64,000 bases of DNA from Kiloniellaceae bacterium (GCA_021776175.1 JAJFGJ010000016.1:198107-262106), one strand, 5' to 3'. Shown: positions 9,475 to 18,066, counted from the first letter of the stretch. Numbers and translations: made by a program. Notes: generated by a model from the letters alone, not told the origin.

Positions 9475-9882
9475 ATGGCTACTACAAAAGGAAAAAAGCG
9501 GAAGTCGACCAAGGCTAAGACTCCCGCGCAGATGGCCGTTGCGGTCAAGGCGGCTCAGAAGGCCCTGAAGGCCACTGAAAAGAAGATCACGGCCGCGCGT
9601 CGCGCGGTCAAGAAGGCGATGGCCGCCAAGAAGGCCGCTGCCAAGAAGCTCTCCACCATGAAAAAGGCGCTCGTCAAGGCCAAGGCCCGGGCGTTGAAGG
9701 CTAAGAAGATTGCGGCGAAGAAGGCAGCCGCGAAGAAAGCGGCGGCGGCCAAGAAGCGGACCGCGGCCAAGCGCAAGACTGCGAAGAAGCGCGCCGCGCC
9801 CAAGCGCAAGACCGCCCGTCGGCGTGTTGCCGTGGCGCGTCCGGTCGGCACCTGGCGCAATGGCGCCGTGGCAAGCATGTAA
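9475..9882 (+). CDS. Histone H1-like Lys/Ala-rich protein
   Basis: A 135-aa, extremely basic protein built of AAKK-type repeats (KKAAAKKAAAAKKRTAAKRKTA), resembling the C-terminal tail of eukaryotic H1 and bacterial Hc1/AlgP-like proteins. It probably binds DNA without sequence specificity. ATG 9475 is chosen over one 15 bp upstream because GAGG (9462-9465) sits at the right distance from it. The central part is AAxKK-rich and the last 30 residues are more Arg-rich (RRRVAVARPVGTWRNG). A terminator follows, so it is a single-gene unit. Confidence 0.8.
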   Translation: MATTKGKKRKSTKAKTPAQMAVAVKAAQKALKATEKKITAARRAVKKAMAAKKAAAKKLSTMKKALVKAKARALKAKKIAAKKAAAKKAAAAKKRTAAKRKTAKKRAAPKRKTARRRVAVARPVGTWRNGAVASM

Positions 9883-9907
9883 GCCACTCACAGCTGTATT
9901 TGCAAAG

Positions 9908-9938
9908 AAGGCGGGGGCCGCGGGCTCCCGCCTTTTTT
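9908..9938 (+). terminator. Rho-independent terminator of the histone-like gene
   Basis: AAGGCGGG (9908-9915) pairs with CCCGCCTT (9927-9934) and is followed by TTTT. It begins 26 bp after the stop codon. Confidence 0.85.
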
Positions 9939-9988
9939 GTGCCCGGTTTCCAGGAAAAGTGTGGGCCGGAGGGCGGCGCGACGGTGCG

Positions 9989-10017
9989 CTTGATCCGGGA
10001 AGCGGGGCACACCACAT
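9989..10017 (+). promoter_or_regulatory. Possible heat-shock (RpoH) promoter of hsp20
   Basis: CTTGAT (9989-9994) and CCACAT (10012-10017) each match the sigma-32 elements CTTGAA and CCCCAT at five of six positions. The 17-bp spacing is slightly longer than the E. coli range. The position, about 110 bp before hsp20, fits. Confidence 0.35.
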
Positions 10018-10127
10018 ACTGGGGTAGCGGCGCCGCACGAGCGGGCCGTGGAGCGTTTCGATGCCGCTCTCGAGGATCGAAAGGCCCCTGTTTCAGCCCT
10101 TGCTCACCCTGAGGAGGAAGCTGAGTT

Positions 10128-10631
10128 ATGGCGCGACTATCCCTATTCAACAGCCCGCTTCTTTTGGGTTTCGAACCTTTCGAGGAGGCCTTGGAGCGTA
10201 TCACCAAGGCATCGGCCGACGGCTATCCGCCCTATAACGTGATCCAGTTGGATCAAGACCGCCTGCGTATCACCCTCGCGGTGGCGGGCTTTGGGCTCGA
10301 CGATCTGGAGATCCAGGTCCAAGACAATCAGCTGGTTATTCGGGGCCATCGGGACGAAGACGGCTCGACGGTCTATTTGCACCGCGGCATCGCCGCCCGC
10401 CAATTCCAGCGCAGCTTCGTCCTGGCCGACGGCATTGAGGTGACCGGCGCGGCCATGGACAACGGTCTGCTGCACCTGGACCTGGAGCGGCCGGCCAACA
10501 AGCCGCGAGTACGCAAGATAGCGATCTCCATGGACAGCAAGCCGACGCCGGCCGGGCGTAACGGAGCGGGAGAACACGGCCCGCTGGCCCGCGCGGGGAA
10601 ACTCCAGAAAGGACTGAAGGCTAATGAATGA
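10128..10631 (+). CDS. Hsp20 / alpha-crystallin family small heat-shock protein
   Basis: A 167-aa IbpA-like holdase chaperone. The N-terminus is SLFNSPLLLGFEPFEEALERI, followed by the IbpA-type YPPYNVIQLDQDRLRITLAVAGF and the alpha-crystallin beta-sandwich ending LLHLDLERPANKPRVRKI. It would bind unfolding proteins in the cytosol without ATP. A strong GAGGAGG ribosome binding site precedes the ATG. The stop overlaps the start of the DUF1150 gene by 8 bp, a coupling seen in other alphaproteobacteria. The C-terminal tail is Gly/Lys-rich. Confidence 0.93.
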   Translation: MARLSLFNSPLLLGFEPFEEALERITKASADGYPPYNVIQLDQDRLRITLAVAGFGLDDLEIQVQDNQLVIRGHRDEDGSTVYLHRGIAARQFQRSFVLADGIEVTGAAMDNGLLHLDLERPANKPRVRKIAISMDSKPTPAGRNGAGEHGPLARAGKLQKGLKANE

Positions 10632-10839
10632 GATCGTTCGAATCGGCGCGCTCTCGCCGCAAGACCTCATGGCCTTGGGCCTAGAGCGGATCGCCTACAT
10701 CAGGCCCGTCGAAATCGGGGGCGACGCCGTGTTCGCGGTCCACGCCGCCGACGGCACCCAGATCGCGGTCGCCAAGAGCCGCGATCTGGCGGTGGCCGCC
10801 ATACGCCACCACGAACTGGAAGCCTTCAGCGTCCATTAA
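10624..10839 (+). CDS. DUF1150 family protein
   Basis: A 71-aa acidic protein (LERIAYIRPVEIGGDAVFAVHAADGTQIAVAKSRDLA) of the alphaproteobacterial DUF1150 family, nearly always next to small heat-shock genes. Function unknown. Its start lies inside the hsp20 3' end, indicating translational coupling; a role connected to Hsp20 is inferred from that only. Confidence 0.85.
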   Translation: MNEIVRIGALSPQDLMALGLERIAYIRPVEIGGDAVFAVHAADGTQIAVAKSRDLAVAAIRHHELEAFSVH

Positions 10840-10860
10840 AGATTTTGGCGGCCGGCGGTA

Positions 10861-11325
10861 TCAGGCCGCGTGGCTGGTCGTCGATTCGCTGATCAGGGCG
10901 TGGATCGCCTCGGCGCTATCGGCGCCACGCAACTTCTCGCAAATGGCGCGGTCGCGAAGCAGGCGCGAAACGCGGGCCAGGGCTTTCAGATGATCCGCCC
11001 CCGCCGTCTCCGGGGCCAGCAACACGCAAATCAGGTCGACCGGCTGCTCGTCGATGGCGTCGAAGTCGATCGGCGTATCCAGGCGCGCGAACAAGGCGTG
11101 AAGACGATCCAATTCCATCAACTTGCCATGGGGAATCGCGATACCGTGGCCAACGCCCGTGGTGCCCAGGCGCTCGCGCTCGACCAGCACGTCGAAGATC
11201 GTGCGTTCGGGTTGCCCGGTCAGCCGCGCGGCCCGCTTGGCCAATTCCTGAAGGGCCTGCTTTTTGCTCGACACCTTCAAGTGCGCGATGATGCACTGAG
11301 AGTTCAAAAGTTCAACAACGTCCAT
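10861..11325 (-). CDS. ptsN: PTS IIA-like nitrogen regulatory protein
   Basis: A 154-aa EIIA-Ntr protein, the last phospho-acceptor of the nitrogen PTS (PtsP-NPr-PtsN). The active histidine is in GVGHGIAIPHGKLM (H66). The C-terminal part LLAPETAGADHLKALARVSRLLRD is typical. Family members regulate potassium transport and the stringent and nitrogen responses. It follows hpf by 17 bp and lies at the end of the lpt-rpoN-hpf series, the usual arrangement. It converges with DUF1150, with only 21 bp between stops. Confidence 0.95.
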   Translation of the reverse strand: MDVVELLNSQCIIAHLKVSSKKQALQELAKRAARLTGQPERTIFDVLVERERLGTTGVGHGIAIPHGKLMELDRLHALFARLDTPIDFDAIDEQPVDLICVLLAPETAGADHLKALARVSRLLRDRAICEKLRGADSAEAIHALISESTTSHAA

Positions 11326-11342
11326 GGCAATCTCGTGAAAAG

Positions 11343-11933
11343 CTAAGCCAGTTCGTTACGGTTTCCGCGTGGATCGACCCAGCCGATGTGTCCATCGGCG
11401 CGCCGGTAAATCATATTCAGCCCGCCGTGCGAGGAATTACGGAACATCTGCGCGGGAACATCCGCCAGGTCCATCCTCATCACCGCCTGCTCGACCGTCA
11501 GGCTCGGTATCTCGGTCGCCATCTCGGCGATCACGGCCGCCTTGCCCAGGGCATCGCCGCCCTCGGGCTCCTCGCCACCGGGATCCGCGAGCACATATTG
11601 CCGTGCCGTCAGGCTTTCGATCTCCATCGCCGAATCGCTACGGTGATCGCGCAGCCGCCGCTTGTGGCGGCGCAGCCGTTTCGCCAGATGCTCAGCCGCG
11701 TTGTCGAAGGCGGGATAGGGATCCGCCGCTTCGCCATGCGCCCGTAACTGTATTCCCCGGCCCACATGCGCGGTCACTAGGGCCCGGAAGCCATTACCTT
11801 CCTTGGCCAGGGTGACCCCGACCTCGATCGCATCGCCGAAGTATTTGTCTAATATACGCGAGAGGCTGTCCCCGACATGGGTACGCAAAGCGTCCCCGAC
11901 ATCGAGCTGCTTTCCCTTAACGGATAGCTGCAT
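11343..11933 (-). CDS. hpf: Ribosome hibernation promoting factor, long form
   Basis: A 196-aa long HPF. The N-terminal S30AE domain (MQLSVKGKQLDVGDALRTHV to about residue 100) blocks the decoding centre. A linker leads to the C-terminal dimerisation domain (RMDLADVPAQMFRNSSHGG, GHIGWVDP) that joins two 70S particles into 100S. It is also annotated as a sigma-54 modulation protein because of its position after rpoN. A clear sigma-70-type promoter lies in its own 245-bp leader (12017-12045), so it can be transcribed independently of rpoN. Confidence 0.95.
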   Translation of the reverse strand: MQLSVKGKQLDVGDALRTHVGDSLSRILDKYFGDAIEVGVTLAKEGNGFRALVTAHVGRGIQLRAHGEAADPYPAFDNAAEHLAKRLRRHKRRLRDHRSDSAMEIESLTARQYVLADPGGEEPEGGDALGKAAVIAEMATEIPSLTVEQAVMRMDLADVPAQMFRNSSHGGLNMIYRRADGHIGWVDPRGNRNELA

Positions 11934-12016
11934 TCTATAACTATTCCGACATTTCCGACAGGTAGACCCGGCGTCCGAACCGCCAAGTATGGACCCGGGT
12001 GGTCGGCGGCGGCGCC

Positions 12017-12045
12017 ACCATATGAGCGGGCAATGGGCGAGTCAA
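12017..12045 (-). promoter_or_regulatory. Sigma-70-type promoter of hpf-ptsN
   Basis: On the minus strand TTGACT (12045-12040) and TATGGT (12022-12017) are separated by 17 bp. The -35 matches five of six and the -10 four of six consensus bases. It lies about 85 bp upstream of the hpf start, in the gap after rpoN. Confidence 0.6.
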
Positions 12046-12178
12046 GCAAACCTCCGGCCGTGATTTTCCCAGGCGCCAACGATAAAATGTACCCTATTGG
12101 CGCCGCCTTGGGGATGAATAATTTTTGCCCCTTTTCCAGGACGTTAGGAGGCCGTGGGCCAGGGCGGCGAGGCCATTC

Positions 12179-13732
12179 TCAGACCGGAGAAGCCTTTTCG
12201 CGCCGGCGTTGTACCGAGGACGGTATTCTCATGGCCTCGCGGTATTTGGCGACGGTGCGGCGGGCGATTTCGACGCCTTCGCGATGCAGACGCTCCACGA
12301 TCGAATCGTCCGAAAGGACCGTATCCCTGGTTTCCGCGTCGATCAGGGCCTTGATTCGATGACGGACGGCCTCGGCGGAATGGGTTTTCCCGTCTTGGCC
12401 GGCAATGGCGGGGGTAAAGAAATATTTCAATTCGAAAATGCCGCGGTGGGTGGAAATGTACTTGTTGGAGGTCACGCGGCTTACCGTCGATTCGTGCATT
12501 TCGATGGTTTCGGCGATATCGCGCAGTATCAAGGGGCGCAGGTGTTGCACGCCTTGGCGGAAAAAGGCGTCTTGCCGGCGCACTACTTCGCTCGCGACTT
12601 TCAGGATCGTTGTCGCCCGTTGGTGCAGCGCGCGCACCAGCCAGTTGGCCGATTGATACTGCTCGCTAAAATACTCGCGCTCTTCCTTGGTGCGCAGGCG
12701 CGAGGAAACCTTGGCATGGTAATGCGTGTTGACCAGGACCCTGGGCAGGGTCTCGCCGTTTAGCTCGACAAGCCAGGTTCCGCCCGGACCGGGCCGCATT
12801 AAAACGTCAGGCACGATCGGCGCGGCCGGTTCGAAATCGAAGGCGTGAGCGGGCTTCGGGTTCAAGGCGCGGATTTCGGCGATCATCTCCGTCAAGTCCT
12901 CGTTATCCACGCCGCAAACCTTGCCCAAGGCGGCGAAATCGCGCTGAGCAATGAGATCAAGGTTCTCCAACATGGCCGCCATCGCCGGGTCCAGGCGGTC
13001 GCGCTCGGCCAGTTGAAGGGCCAGGCACTCGCCCAGGGAACGGGCGAAAATTCCCGTCGGATCGAAGCCCTGAAGTTTTATCAGCACCGCCTCCACCGCC
13101 GCCGGCTGGCAACCGAGCGTTTCGCCAAGCTCTTGGAGATCGCCCCTCAAGTAGCCGGAGTCGTCCAGCATCTCGATCAAGTGGGCCCCGATCAGGCGTT
13201 CGGCCGGATCTCGCAGGTCCAGATTCAACTGATCGAGCAAATGCTGGCGCAAGGTCGTGGGTTCGCCAGGGCGCTGCTCCACCGAGGGATCTTCGCCGTC
13301 CCAGGCGCGCGCGCCGCCGCTTTGCGAGAACGCGCTTTGCGGCGTCGCCCACTCGTCGCCCGGGCCGGTGTCGTAGTCATTCTCGAAATCGGTGTCGAGC
13401 GGCGCGTCTTGCGCGCCTTGCATGGTTTCGGCGCCGGTCAGCGTCGCGGTGTCGGGGGCTTCGCCACCGTCTTGGATCTCGCCACCGTCTTGGGCCTCGC
13501 CGCCGTCTTGGGTCTCGCCGCGCTCCGGCTCCGCCCCGGCCCCCTCGGTTCCCGGCGCGCCGCTCTCTCCGCCCTCGTCGTGTTCGAGCAGCGGATTGCG
13601 CTCAAGTTCGCTTTCTATATAGCTGGCGAGTTCGATGTTGGAGAGTTGCAGCAGCTTGATCGCCTGCTGCAGCTGCGGCGTCATTACAAGGGATTGAGTC
13701 TGGCGTAGATCCAGCCTTTGCGACACCGCCAT
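12179..13732 (-). CDS. rpoN: RNA polymerase sigma-54 factor
   Basis: A 517-aa sigma-N. Region I is Gln/Leu-rich (RQTQSLVMTPQLQQAIKLLQ), the linker of about residues 50-150 is acidic, the core-binding and HTH domains follow, and the RpoN box ARRTVAKYRE is near the C-terminus. It directs transcription from -24/-12 promoters with enhancer-binding activators. The acidic linker contains three 18-bp repeats encoding a QDGGE motif. It starts 3 bp after the lptB stop, the conserved lptB-rpoN-hpf-ptsN order. Confidence 0.97.
   Translation of the reverse strand: MAVSQRLDLRQTQSLVMTPQLQQAIKLLQLSNIELASYIESELERNPLLEHDEGGESGAPGTEGAGAEPERGETQDGGEAQDGGEIQDGGEAPDTATLTGAETMQGAQDAPLDTDFENDYDTGPGDEWATPQSAFSQSGGARAWDGEDPSVEQRPGEPTTLRQHLLDQLNLDLRDPAERLIGAHLIEMLDDSGYLRGDLQELGETLGCQPAAVEAVLIKLQGFDPTGIFARSLGECLALQLAERDRLDPAMAAMLENLDLIAQRDFAALGKVCGVDNEDLTEMIAEIRALNPKPAHAFDFEPAAPIVPDVLMRPGPGGTWLVELNGETLPRVLVNTHYHAKVSSRLRTKEEREYFSEQYQSANWLVRALHQRATTILKVASEVVRRQDAFFRQGVQHLRPLILRDIAETIEMHESTVSRVTSNKYISTHRGIFELKYFFTPAIAGQDGKTHSAEAVRHRIKALIDAETRDTVLSDDSIVERLHREGVEIARRTVAKYREAMRIPSSVQRRREKASPV
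13460..13513. repeat. 18-bp in-frame tandem repeat in rpoN (3 copies)
   Basis: Three near-identical units with the consensus CTCGCCACCGTCTTGGRY occupy 13460-13477, 13478-13495 and 13496-13513. They encode repeated QDGGE in the variable acidic region II of sigma-54. Confidence 0.85.
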
Positions 13733-13735
13733 GGC

Positions 13736-14554
13736 CTAGAGGCTAAATCTTTCGCCCAGGTAAACGCGGCGAACGTCCTCGTGGGCCACGATCTCCGCCG
13801 GCGCGCCTTCCATGAGGACGACGCCATCGTGAATGATGTAGGCACGGTCGACCACGTCGAGAGTTTCGCGCACGTTGTGATCGGTGATCAGGACGCCCAA
13901 ACCGCGGTCCTTGAGATGCGAGACCAGATCGCGGATATCGTTGACGGCGATCGGGTCGATGCCGGCCAGGGGTTCGTCGAGCAGGATGAAGTTCGGTTGC
14001 GAGGCCAGCGCGCGTGCGATCTCGACCCGCCGGCGCTCCCCGCCCGATAAGGCGAGCGACGGCGTGCGCCGCAAATGGGTAATCGAGAATTCGGCCAAAA
14101 GATCGTTCAGCACGGCCTCCCGCCGCTCGCGCACGGGCTCGATGACTTCGAGAACGCCGCGAATATTCTGCTCCACGGTCAAGCCGCGGAAGATGCTGGC
14201 CTCCTGCGGCAAATAGCCGATTCCAAGGCGCGCGCGCCGGTACATGGGCATGTCCGTTATGTCGTGCCCGTCCAGGGTTATCCAGCCGTAGTCCGGCGCC
14301 ATCAGGCCCGTGATGATGTAAAAGCAAGTTGTCTTTCCGGCGCCGTTAGGGCCTAGAAGGCCGACCGCCTCGCCGCGCTGCACGCTCACATTGATGCCGC
14401 GCAGGACCGGCCGTTTCTTGAAACTCTTGCCGATATTGACCGCCGTGAGGCCGTCGTTTTCGGCGATTAGGCGCGGCTCCGAGCGCGATGCCGACGAAGG
14501 CGAGGCCGAAGAGGGCGGAGTCTTGGCGCCAATGTTTTCGACTTTCCGGGTCAT
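13736..14554 (-). CDS. lptB: LPS export ABC transporter ATPase LptB
   Basis: A 272-aa ATP-binding subunit of the LptB2FGC complex that extracts LPS from the inner membrane. Walker A is GLLGPNGAGKTTC, the signature LALSGGERRRVEIARALA, and Walker B FILLDEPLAGIDP with the switch His in LITDHN. The first about 33 residues are Ser/Pro/Ala-rich and longer than in E. coli LptB (241 aa). The start overlaps the lptA stop (ATGA). Confidence 0.96.
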   Translation of the reverse strand: MTRKVENIGAKTPPSSASPSSASRSEPRLIAENDGLTAVNIGKSFKKRPVLRGINVSVQRGEAVGLLGPNGAGKTTCFYIITGLMAPDYGWITLDGHDITDMPMYRRARLGIGYLPQEASIFRGLTVEQNIRGVLEVIEPVRERREAVLNDLLAEFSITHLRRTPSLALSGGERRRVEIARALASQPNFILLDEPLAGIDPIAVNDIRDLVSHLKDRGLGVLITDHNVRETLDVVDRAYIIHDGVVLMEGAPAEIVAHEDVRRVYLGERFSL

Positions 14555-15456
14555 GAATCGTCTCCCGGAGCGGGTTCGCGCTTTGGCTTTGGCTTTGGCT
14601 TTGGCTTTGGCTTTGGCTTTGGCGTCAGCAGGCCGCGCACCTTGCCGCGCTTGGCACTGCCTGGCGGCCCCGCCAGGAGACGGCTGACACCGGTTTTCAG
14701 GTTTACTTCCGCATATTCGCCGTTCAACTGATTATCCTCTCGGGTGATTTTAACGTCGCCGTCAAGCGTGGCCAGCTCCCGTGCCACATAATACATGCCG
14801 TGGTCGCCTTGCGCGTATTCCTGGGATGTGGCTATGCGCACGTTGCCGAAGGCCTCGATGCGTTTCAGCTCCAGGCCATCGTCCGCTCCAGGCTCGAAAT
14901 AGGCCGTCAGGACGTCGGCCTCGATGCGCTTGTCCGCGCGCACGGCCTTCGCGTTACCGCGCGCCACCGCGATCTTTTTCCGTTCCCAATACTCCAAGCT
15001 GTCGCGCGCGGTGATGGTGTCGTTCTCCCCGATCAGGCGCAAATTATCGCCAACCAGGACAAAGACCCCGTTTATCACGTCGTAAGCGCCACGGTCGCCG
15101 TGGACCGTCTCGGTGGGCGAAACGATGCGCACGGCGCCCGCGACATCGATCTTGTCGACTTCGGATCCGCTTCCTTCGATTTTACGGTAATGGGCCTTCA
15201 TTTCGTCGGCGTAAACGGAGATCTCGCCCCGCACCGCCAGGGCGTTGCCGCGAGCGATATAGACTTGCTCGTCGCGGCGCCACTCGATCCCCTCGTCGGC
15301 GTTTATCTCCAGCGGTGTATCGCCGCTCTGCAGACCCCGCAGCGCCTGCGCGGCGCCCGGCGCCGCGGCGCCGGCCCACAGCGCGGCGGCAAGCAGGGCC
15401 GGGACCGGATTGAACCGGCGCCGCCGCCAATACCGCGATAAGGCGCGGCCGCTCAC
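14551..15456 (-). CDS. lptA: LPS transport periplasmic protein LptA (OstA)
   Basis: A 301-aa protein with an N-terminal signal peptide (Arg-rich, then a hydrophobic stretch ending GAAAPGAAQA at about residue 38). The OstA beta-jellyroll begins TPLEINADEGIEWRRDEQVYIARGNALAV, and two further blocks of the same kind follow. LptA forms the periplasmic bridge carrying LPS to LptDE. The start is GTG overlapping the lptC stop (GTGA). The C-terminal tail is a run of alternating Pro-Lys made by a hexanucleotide repeat. Second in the lptC-lptA-lptB series. Confidence 0.92.
   Translation of the reverse strand: MSGRALSRYWRRRRFNPVPALLAAALWAGAAAPGAAQALRGLQSGDTPLEINADEGIEWRRDEQVYIARGNALAVRGEISVYADEMKAHYRKIEGSGSEVDKIDVAGAVRIVSPTETVHGDRGAYDVINGVFVLVGDNLRLIGENDTITARDSLEYWERKKIAVARGNAKAVRADKRIEADVLTAYFEPGADDGLELKRIEAFGNVRIATSQEYAQGDHGMYYVARELATLDGDVKITREDNQLNGEYAEVNLKTGVSRLLAGPPGSAKRGKVRGLLTPKPKPKPKPKPKPKREPAPGDDS
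14580..14623. repeat. Hexanucleotide microsatellite in the lptA 3' end
   Basis: A perfect 44-bp tract of the 6-bp unit GGCTTT (plus-strand reading; about seven copies) encodes a (Pro-Lys)7 tail of LptA. It is 27 bp from the lptA stop and so close to the coupled lptB start. Whole-unit changes keep the frame. Confidence 0.9.
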
Positions 15457-16145
15457 CGCAAGGACTCCCTGCCTTCGGGAACCAGGATCAGGTGGCTGCG
15501 CCCGGTAAAGACGATGCGTTGACCGCGCTCCAGGATCCGGAACCCCTCGGCCTGGATGGACCCCGCAGCGCCATGCCCTTCCACGGGCTGGTCGCCCTCG
15601 GCGATAGACTTGGCCAAATCGATTCGCGCGGCGCTTGTTTGCATCTCGAATCCTTCGTCGTGAAACAGGCTCACGGCTCCGGACAGGTTTAAGAGCCGGG
15701 CCTCGCGGTCGTATTCGCCGGCGCGCGCGGTCAGGGCCAACCAGGATTCGTCGGCCATGGTCATGTCCGCCTTGGGAAGTTCCAATTCGATTACATTTTC
15801 GTTTTGGCGCGACTGCGATGCGATATCGGCGGTGAGCGAGAACGGCCTATCCTGATCGTCGACACCGTCGAAGCGCGCATTCAACATGTTCAAGTTTTCC
15901 AGCTGATCGGTCCCCAGCTTGGTGATGCCAAGGCGAAACTTCTCCTCTTCGCCGGTGAATTGCGGCCACGCCACGATCAGCAGAATCAAGGATGCCGCCA
16001 GGGCCGGCAGCAGCATCTTCATGGTGCCGACAAACATGCTGTAGCGGTCGCGCAAGGACAGGCGCGGCGGCGCCGGCGGCGGCGAATTGGCCGCGGGTAT
16101 TTTCGCGTCCGGCGGGATCTTGGCGGTGCTTGCTGTCTGTGCCAT
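15453..16145 (-). CDS. lptC: LPS export protein LptC
   Basis: A 230-aa protein with a Pro-rich N-terminus and one membrane anchor (about residues 43-62, MKMLLPALAASLILLIVAW). The periplasmic domain includes LNMLNARFDGVDDQDRPFSLTADIA and ends RILERGQRIVFTGRSHLIL, typical of LptC/YrbK. It passes LPS from LptFGB2 to LptA. It lies 30 bp downstream of kdsD and overlaps lptA. The sequence is weakly conserved across the family, but the context makes the call firm. Confidence 0.9.
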   Translation of the reverse strand: MAQTASTAKIPPDAKIPAANSPPPAPPRLSLRDRYSMFVGTMKMLLPALAASLILLIVAWPQFTGEEEKFRLGITKLGTDQLENLNMLNARFDGVDDQDRPFSLTADIASQSRQNENVIELELPKADMTMADESWLALTARAGEYDREARLLNLSGAVSLFHDEGFEMQTSAARIDLAKSIAEGDQPVEGHGAAGSIQAEGFRILERGQRIVFTGRSHLILVPEGRESLR

Positions 16146-16175
16146 TTGGGTTTTGCGAAGTGCTCCGGCGCGGCT

Positions 16176-17189
16176 CTAGGCGACGCCGGCCCTGAGGCAA
16201 TCGTGAATATGCACAATCCCGATCGGGCGCCGGTCCTCGACCACGAACAGGCTGGTCACCGGCGCTTCGTTGCGCACGCCATTCATGATGCCCAAGGCTT
16301 CGGCGGCGAGGGCTTGCGGGGGCACGGTTCGCGGTTCGCTCGTCATGACCTCTCCGGCGGTCATGCCAAGCAAGCCGGTCGCCATGTGACGGCGCAAATC
16401 GCCGTCGGTGATGATCCCGGACAAGATGCCGTTCTTTCCCGTCACCCCGACACATCCGAAGCGGCGTTCGGTCATGACCAGTATCGCCTCGGCCATGACC
16501 GTTTCGGGTCCGCACAGGGGCAACTCCGGCGCCCGGTGCATGATATCGGCGACCCGCAGTAACGTGCGGCCAAGCGCGCCGCCCGGGTGCAGAACCTGAA
16601 AATCCTGGGAGGTGAAACCCTTGCGCTCCAGCAAGGCGACCGCGATGGCGTCGCTCAGGGCCAGCATCATCGTGGTCGAGGTGGTCGGCGCCAGGCCCAT
16701 GGGGCAGGCTTCCGGGGCATCCGGCAGGACCAGCGCCACATTGGCGGCTTCGGTCAGGACACTGCCGCGCCGCCGGGTCATGGCGATCAAAGGAATCGCG
16801 AAGCGGCGGCAATAGGCGATGATGTCGCTAAGCTCCGCCGTGCCGCCTGAATTCGATAAGGCGATAACGGCGTCGCCCGGCGCGATCATGCCAAGGTCAC
16901 CGTGGCTGGCCTCGCCGGGGTGGACAAACTGCGCCGGAGTGCCGGTCGAGGCCAGGGTCGAGGCCAGCTTGCGCGCGATGTGCCCCGACTTGCCCATTCC
17001 GGTCACGGTAATGCGCCCGGTGACGGCGGCCAGCACCGAGACGGCCTGCCCGAAGCTGCCATCGAGGGCGCGGGCCAGGGCGCCGAGCGCTTCCATCTCG
17101 CTTTCGATGACGCGGCGGCCCGCCTCCAGATCCTGCTTGGCGGTACCCGGCGCGCCGCCTTGATCCGGAACTCGATTGGTGGCGGTCAT
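16176..17189 (-). CDS. kdsD: Arabinose-5-phosphate isomerase (KpsF/GutQ family)
   Basis: A 337-aa aldose-ketose isomerase that makes arabinose-5-P for Kdo synthesis. The N-terminal SIS domain has VTGMGKSGHIARKLASTLAS and FVHPGEASHGDLGMI, followed by ALSNSGGTAEL. Two CBS domains follow (about residues 210-335), ending MNGVRNEAPVTSLFVVEDRRPIG. It heads the LPS export series. About 200 bp upstream, before rnd, has no gene and probably contains the promoter. Confidence 0.95.
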   Translation of the reverse strand: MTATNRVPDQGGAPGTAKQDLEAGRRVIESEMEALGALARALDGSFGQAVSVLAAVTGRITVTGMGKSGHIARKLASTLASTGTPAQFVHPGEASHGDLGMIAPGDAVIALSNSGGTAELSDIIAYCRRFAIPLIAMTRRRGSVLTEAANVALVLPDAPEACPMGLAPTTSTTMMLALSDAIAVALLERKGFTSQDFQVLHPGGALGRTLLRVADIMHRAPELPLCGPETVMAEAILVMTERRFGCVGVTGKNGILSGIITDGDLRRHMATGLLGMTAGEVMTSEPRTVPPQALAAEALGIMNGVRNEAPVTSLFVVEDRRPIGIVHIHDCLRAGVA

Positions 17190-17388
17190 GTCAATAATCC
17201 CTTAGCGCCCTTATGGCGCCGAGCGTGCCCGGGCGGGATGAGCCCGCCCCTTTCCAAGCCTTATAACCGAGTTCCCTCGAAAAGGCACATGTCTTGCATA
17301 GGTTTTGTACTTGCATAAGTTTTATAAACGTTTACGCGGCCCGTGCGCGGTGCGCCGCGTATCCGCGGGGGGCGCTTGCCATCCGGCG

Positions 17389-18003
17389 TCAATGATGCGC
17401 GAAGATGTCGATTTCGGCCCAGCCGCGCAGGTCGAGAGCCGCGCGCGTGGGCAGGAATTCGAAACACGCGGCCGCCAGGTCGTCGCGGCCTTCGCGCGCC
17501 AACATGACATCCAAGGCCGCGCGCAGCCGGTGCAGGTGCAAGACGTCGCTGGCGGCGTAGCGAAGTTGCTCCTTGCTCAACTTGGCGGCGCCCCAATCCG
17601 AGGATTGCATCTGCTTGGAGATATCGACGCCCAAGAGATCGCGACACAGGTCTTTCAGGCCGTGCCTATCGGTAAAGGTGCGCACCAGGCGCGATGCGAT
17701 CTTGGTGCAATACACGGGGCCGGCGCTCACCCCCAGATCGCGCTGGATCACCGCCAGGTCAAAACGGGCGAAATGGTAAAGCTTCAGCACTTTCGGGTCG
17801 GTCAGCAGAGCCTTCAACCTGGGGGCGCCGTAATCGCCGCCGCGAAACTGCACCAGGTGGCACTCTCCATCCCCGGCGGAAAGCTGTATGAGACACAGCC
17901 GGTCCCGCACCAGTTCGAGTCCCATGGTTTCGGTGTCTATGGCAACCGAATCGCCGAAGTCGAGGCCGGCCGGCAGGTCGTCTTGATGGAGGTGTAATTT
18001 CAC
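17389..18003 (-). CDS. rnd: Ribonuclease D-type 3'-5' exonuclease
   Basis: A 204-aa DEDDy exonuclease. Motif I is VAIDTETMGLE, motif II FARFDLAVI (with HFARFD), and motif III YAASDVLHLHRL. It lacks the C-terminal HRDC domains of E. coli RNase D (375 aa), as is usual for the short alphaproteobacterial form next to kdsD. Substrate (tRNA 3' ends or other RNA) is inferred. It is divergent from the NDUFA9-like gene. Confidence 0.88.
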   Translation of the reverse strand: MKLHLHQDDLPAGLDFGDSVAIDTETMGLELVRDRLCLIQLSAGDGECHLVQFRGGDYGAPRLKALLTDPKVLKLYHFARFDLAVIQRDLGVSAGPVYCTKIASRLVRTFTDRHGLKDLCRDLLGVDISKQMQSSDWGAAKLSKEQLRYAASDVLHLHRLRAALDVMLAREGRDDLAAACFEFLPTRAALDLRGWAEIDIFAHH

Positions 18004-18021
18004 GAACTCGTCTCACTCGCT

Positions 18022-18066
18022 TTATGGGTACGTGCCTTATGGGTACGCGCCTTATGAGCGCGCGGA
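18022..18066. repeat. 15-bp tandem repeat upstream of rnd
   Basis: TTATGGGTACGTGCC (18022-18036) and TTATGGGTACGCGCC (18037-18051) are followed by a degenerate third copy beginning TTATGAGCGCG. The repeat lies 18 bp upstream of the rnd start in the divergent gap. Confidence 0.75.
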
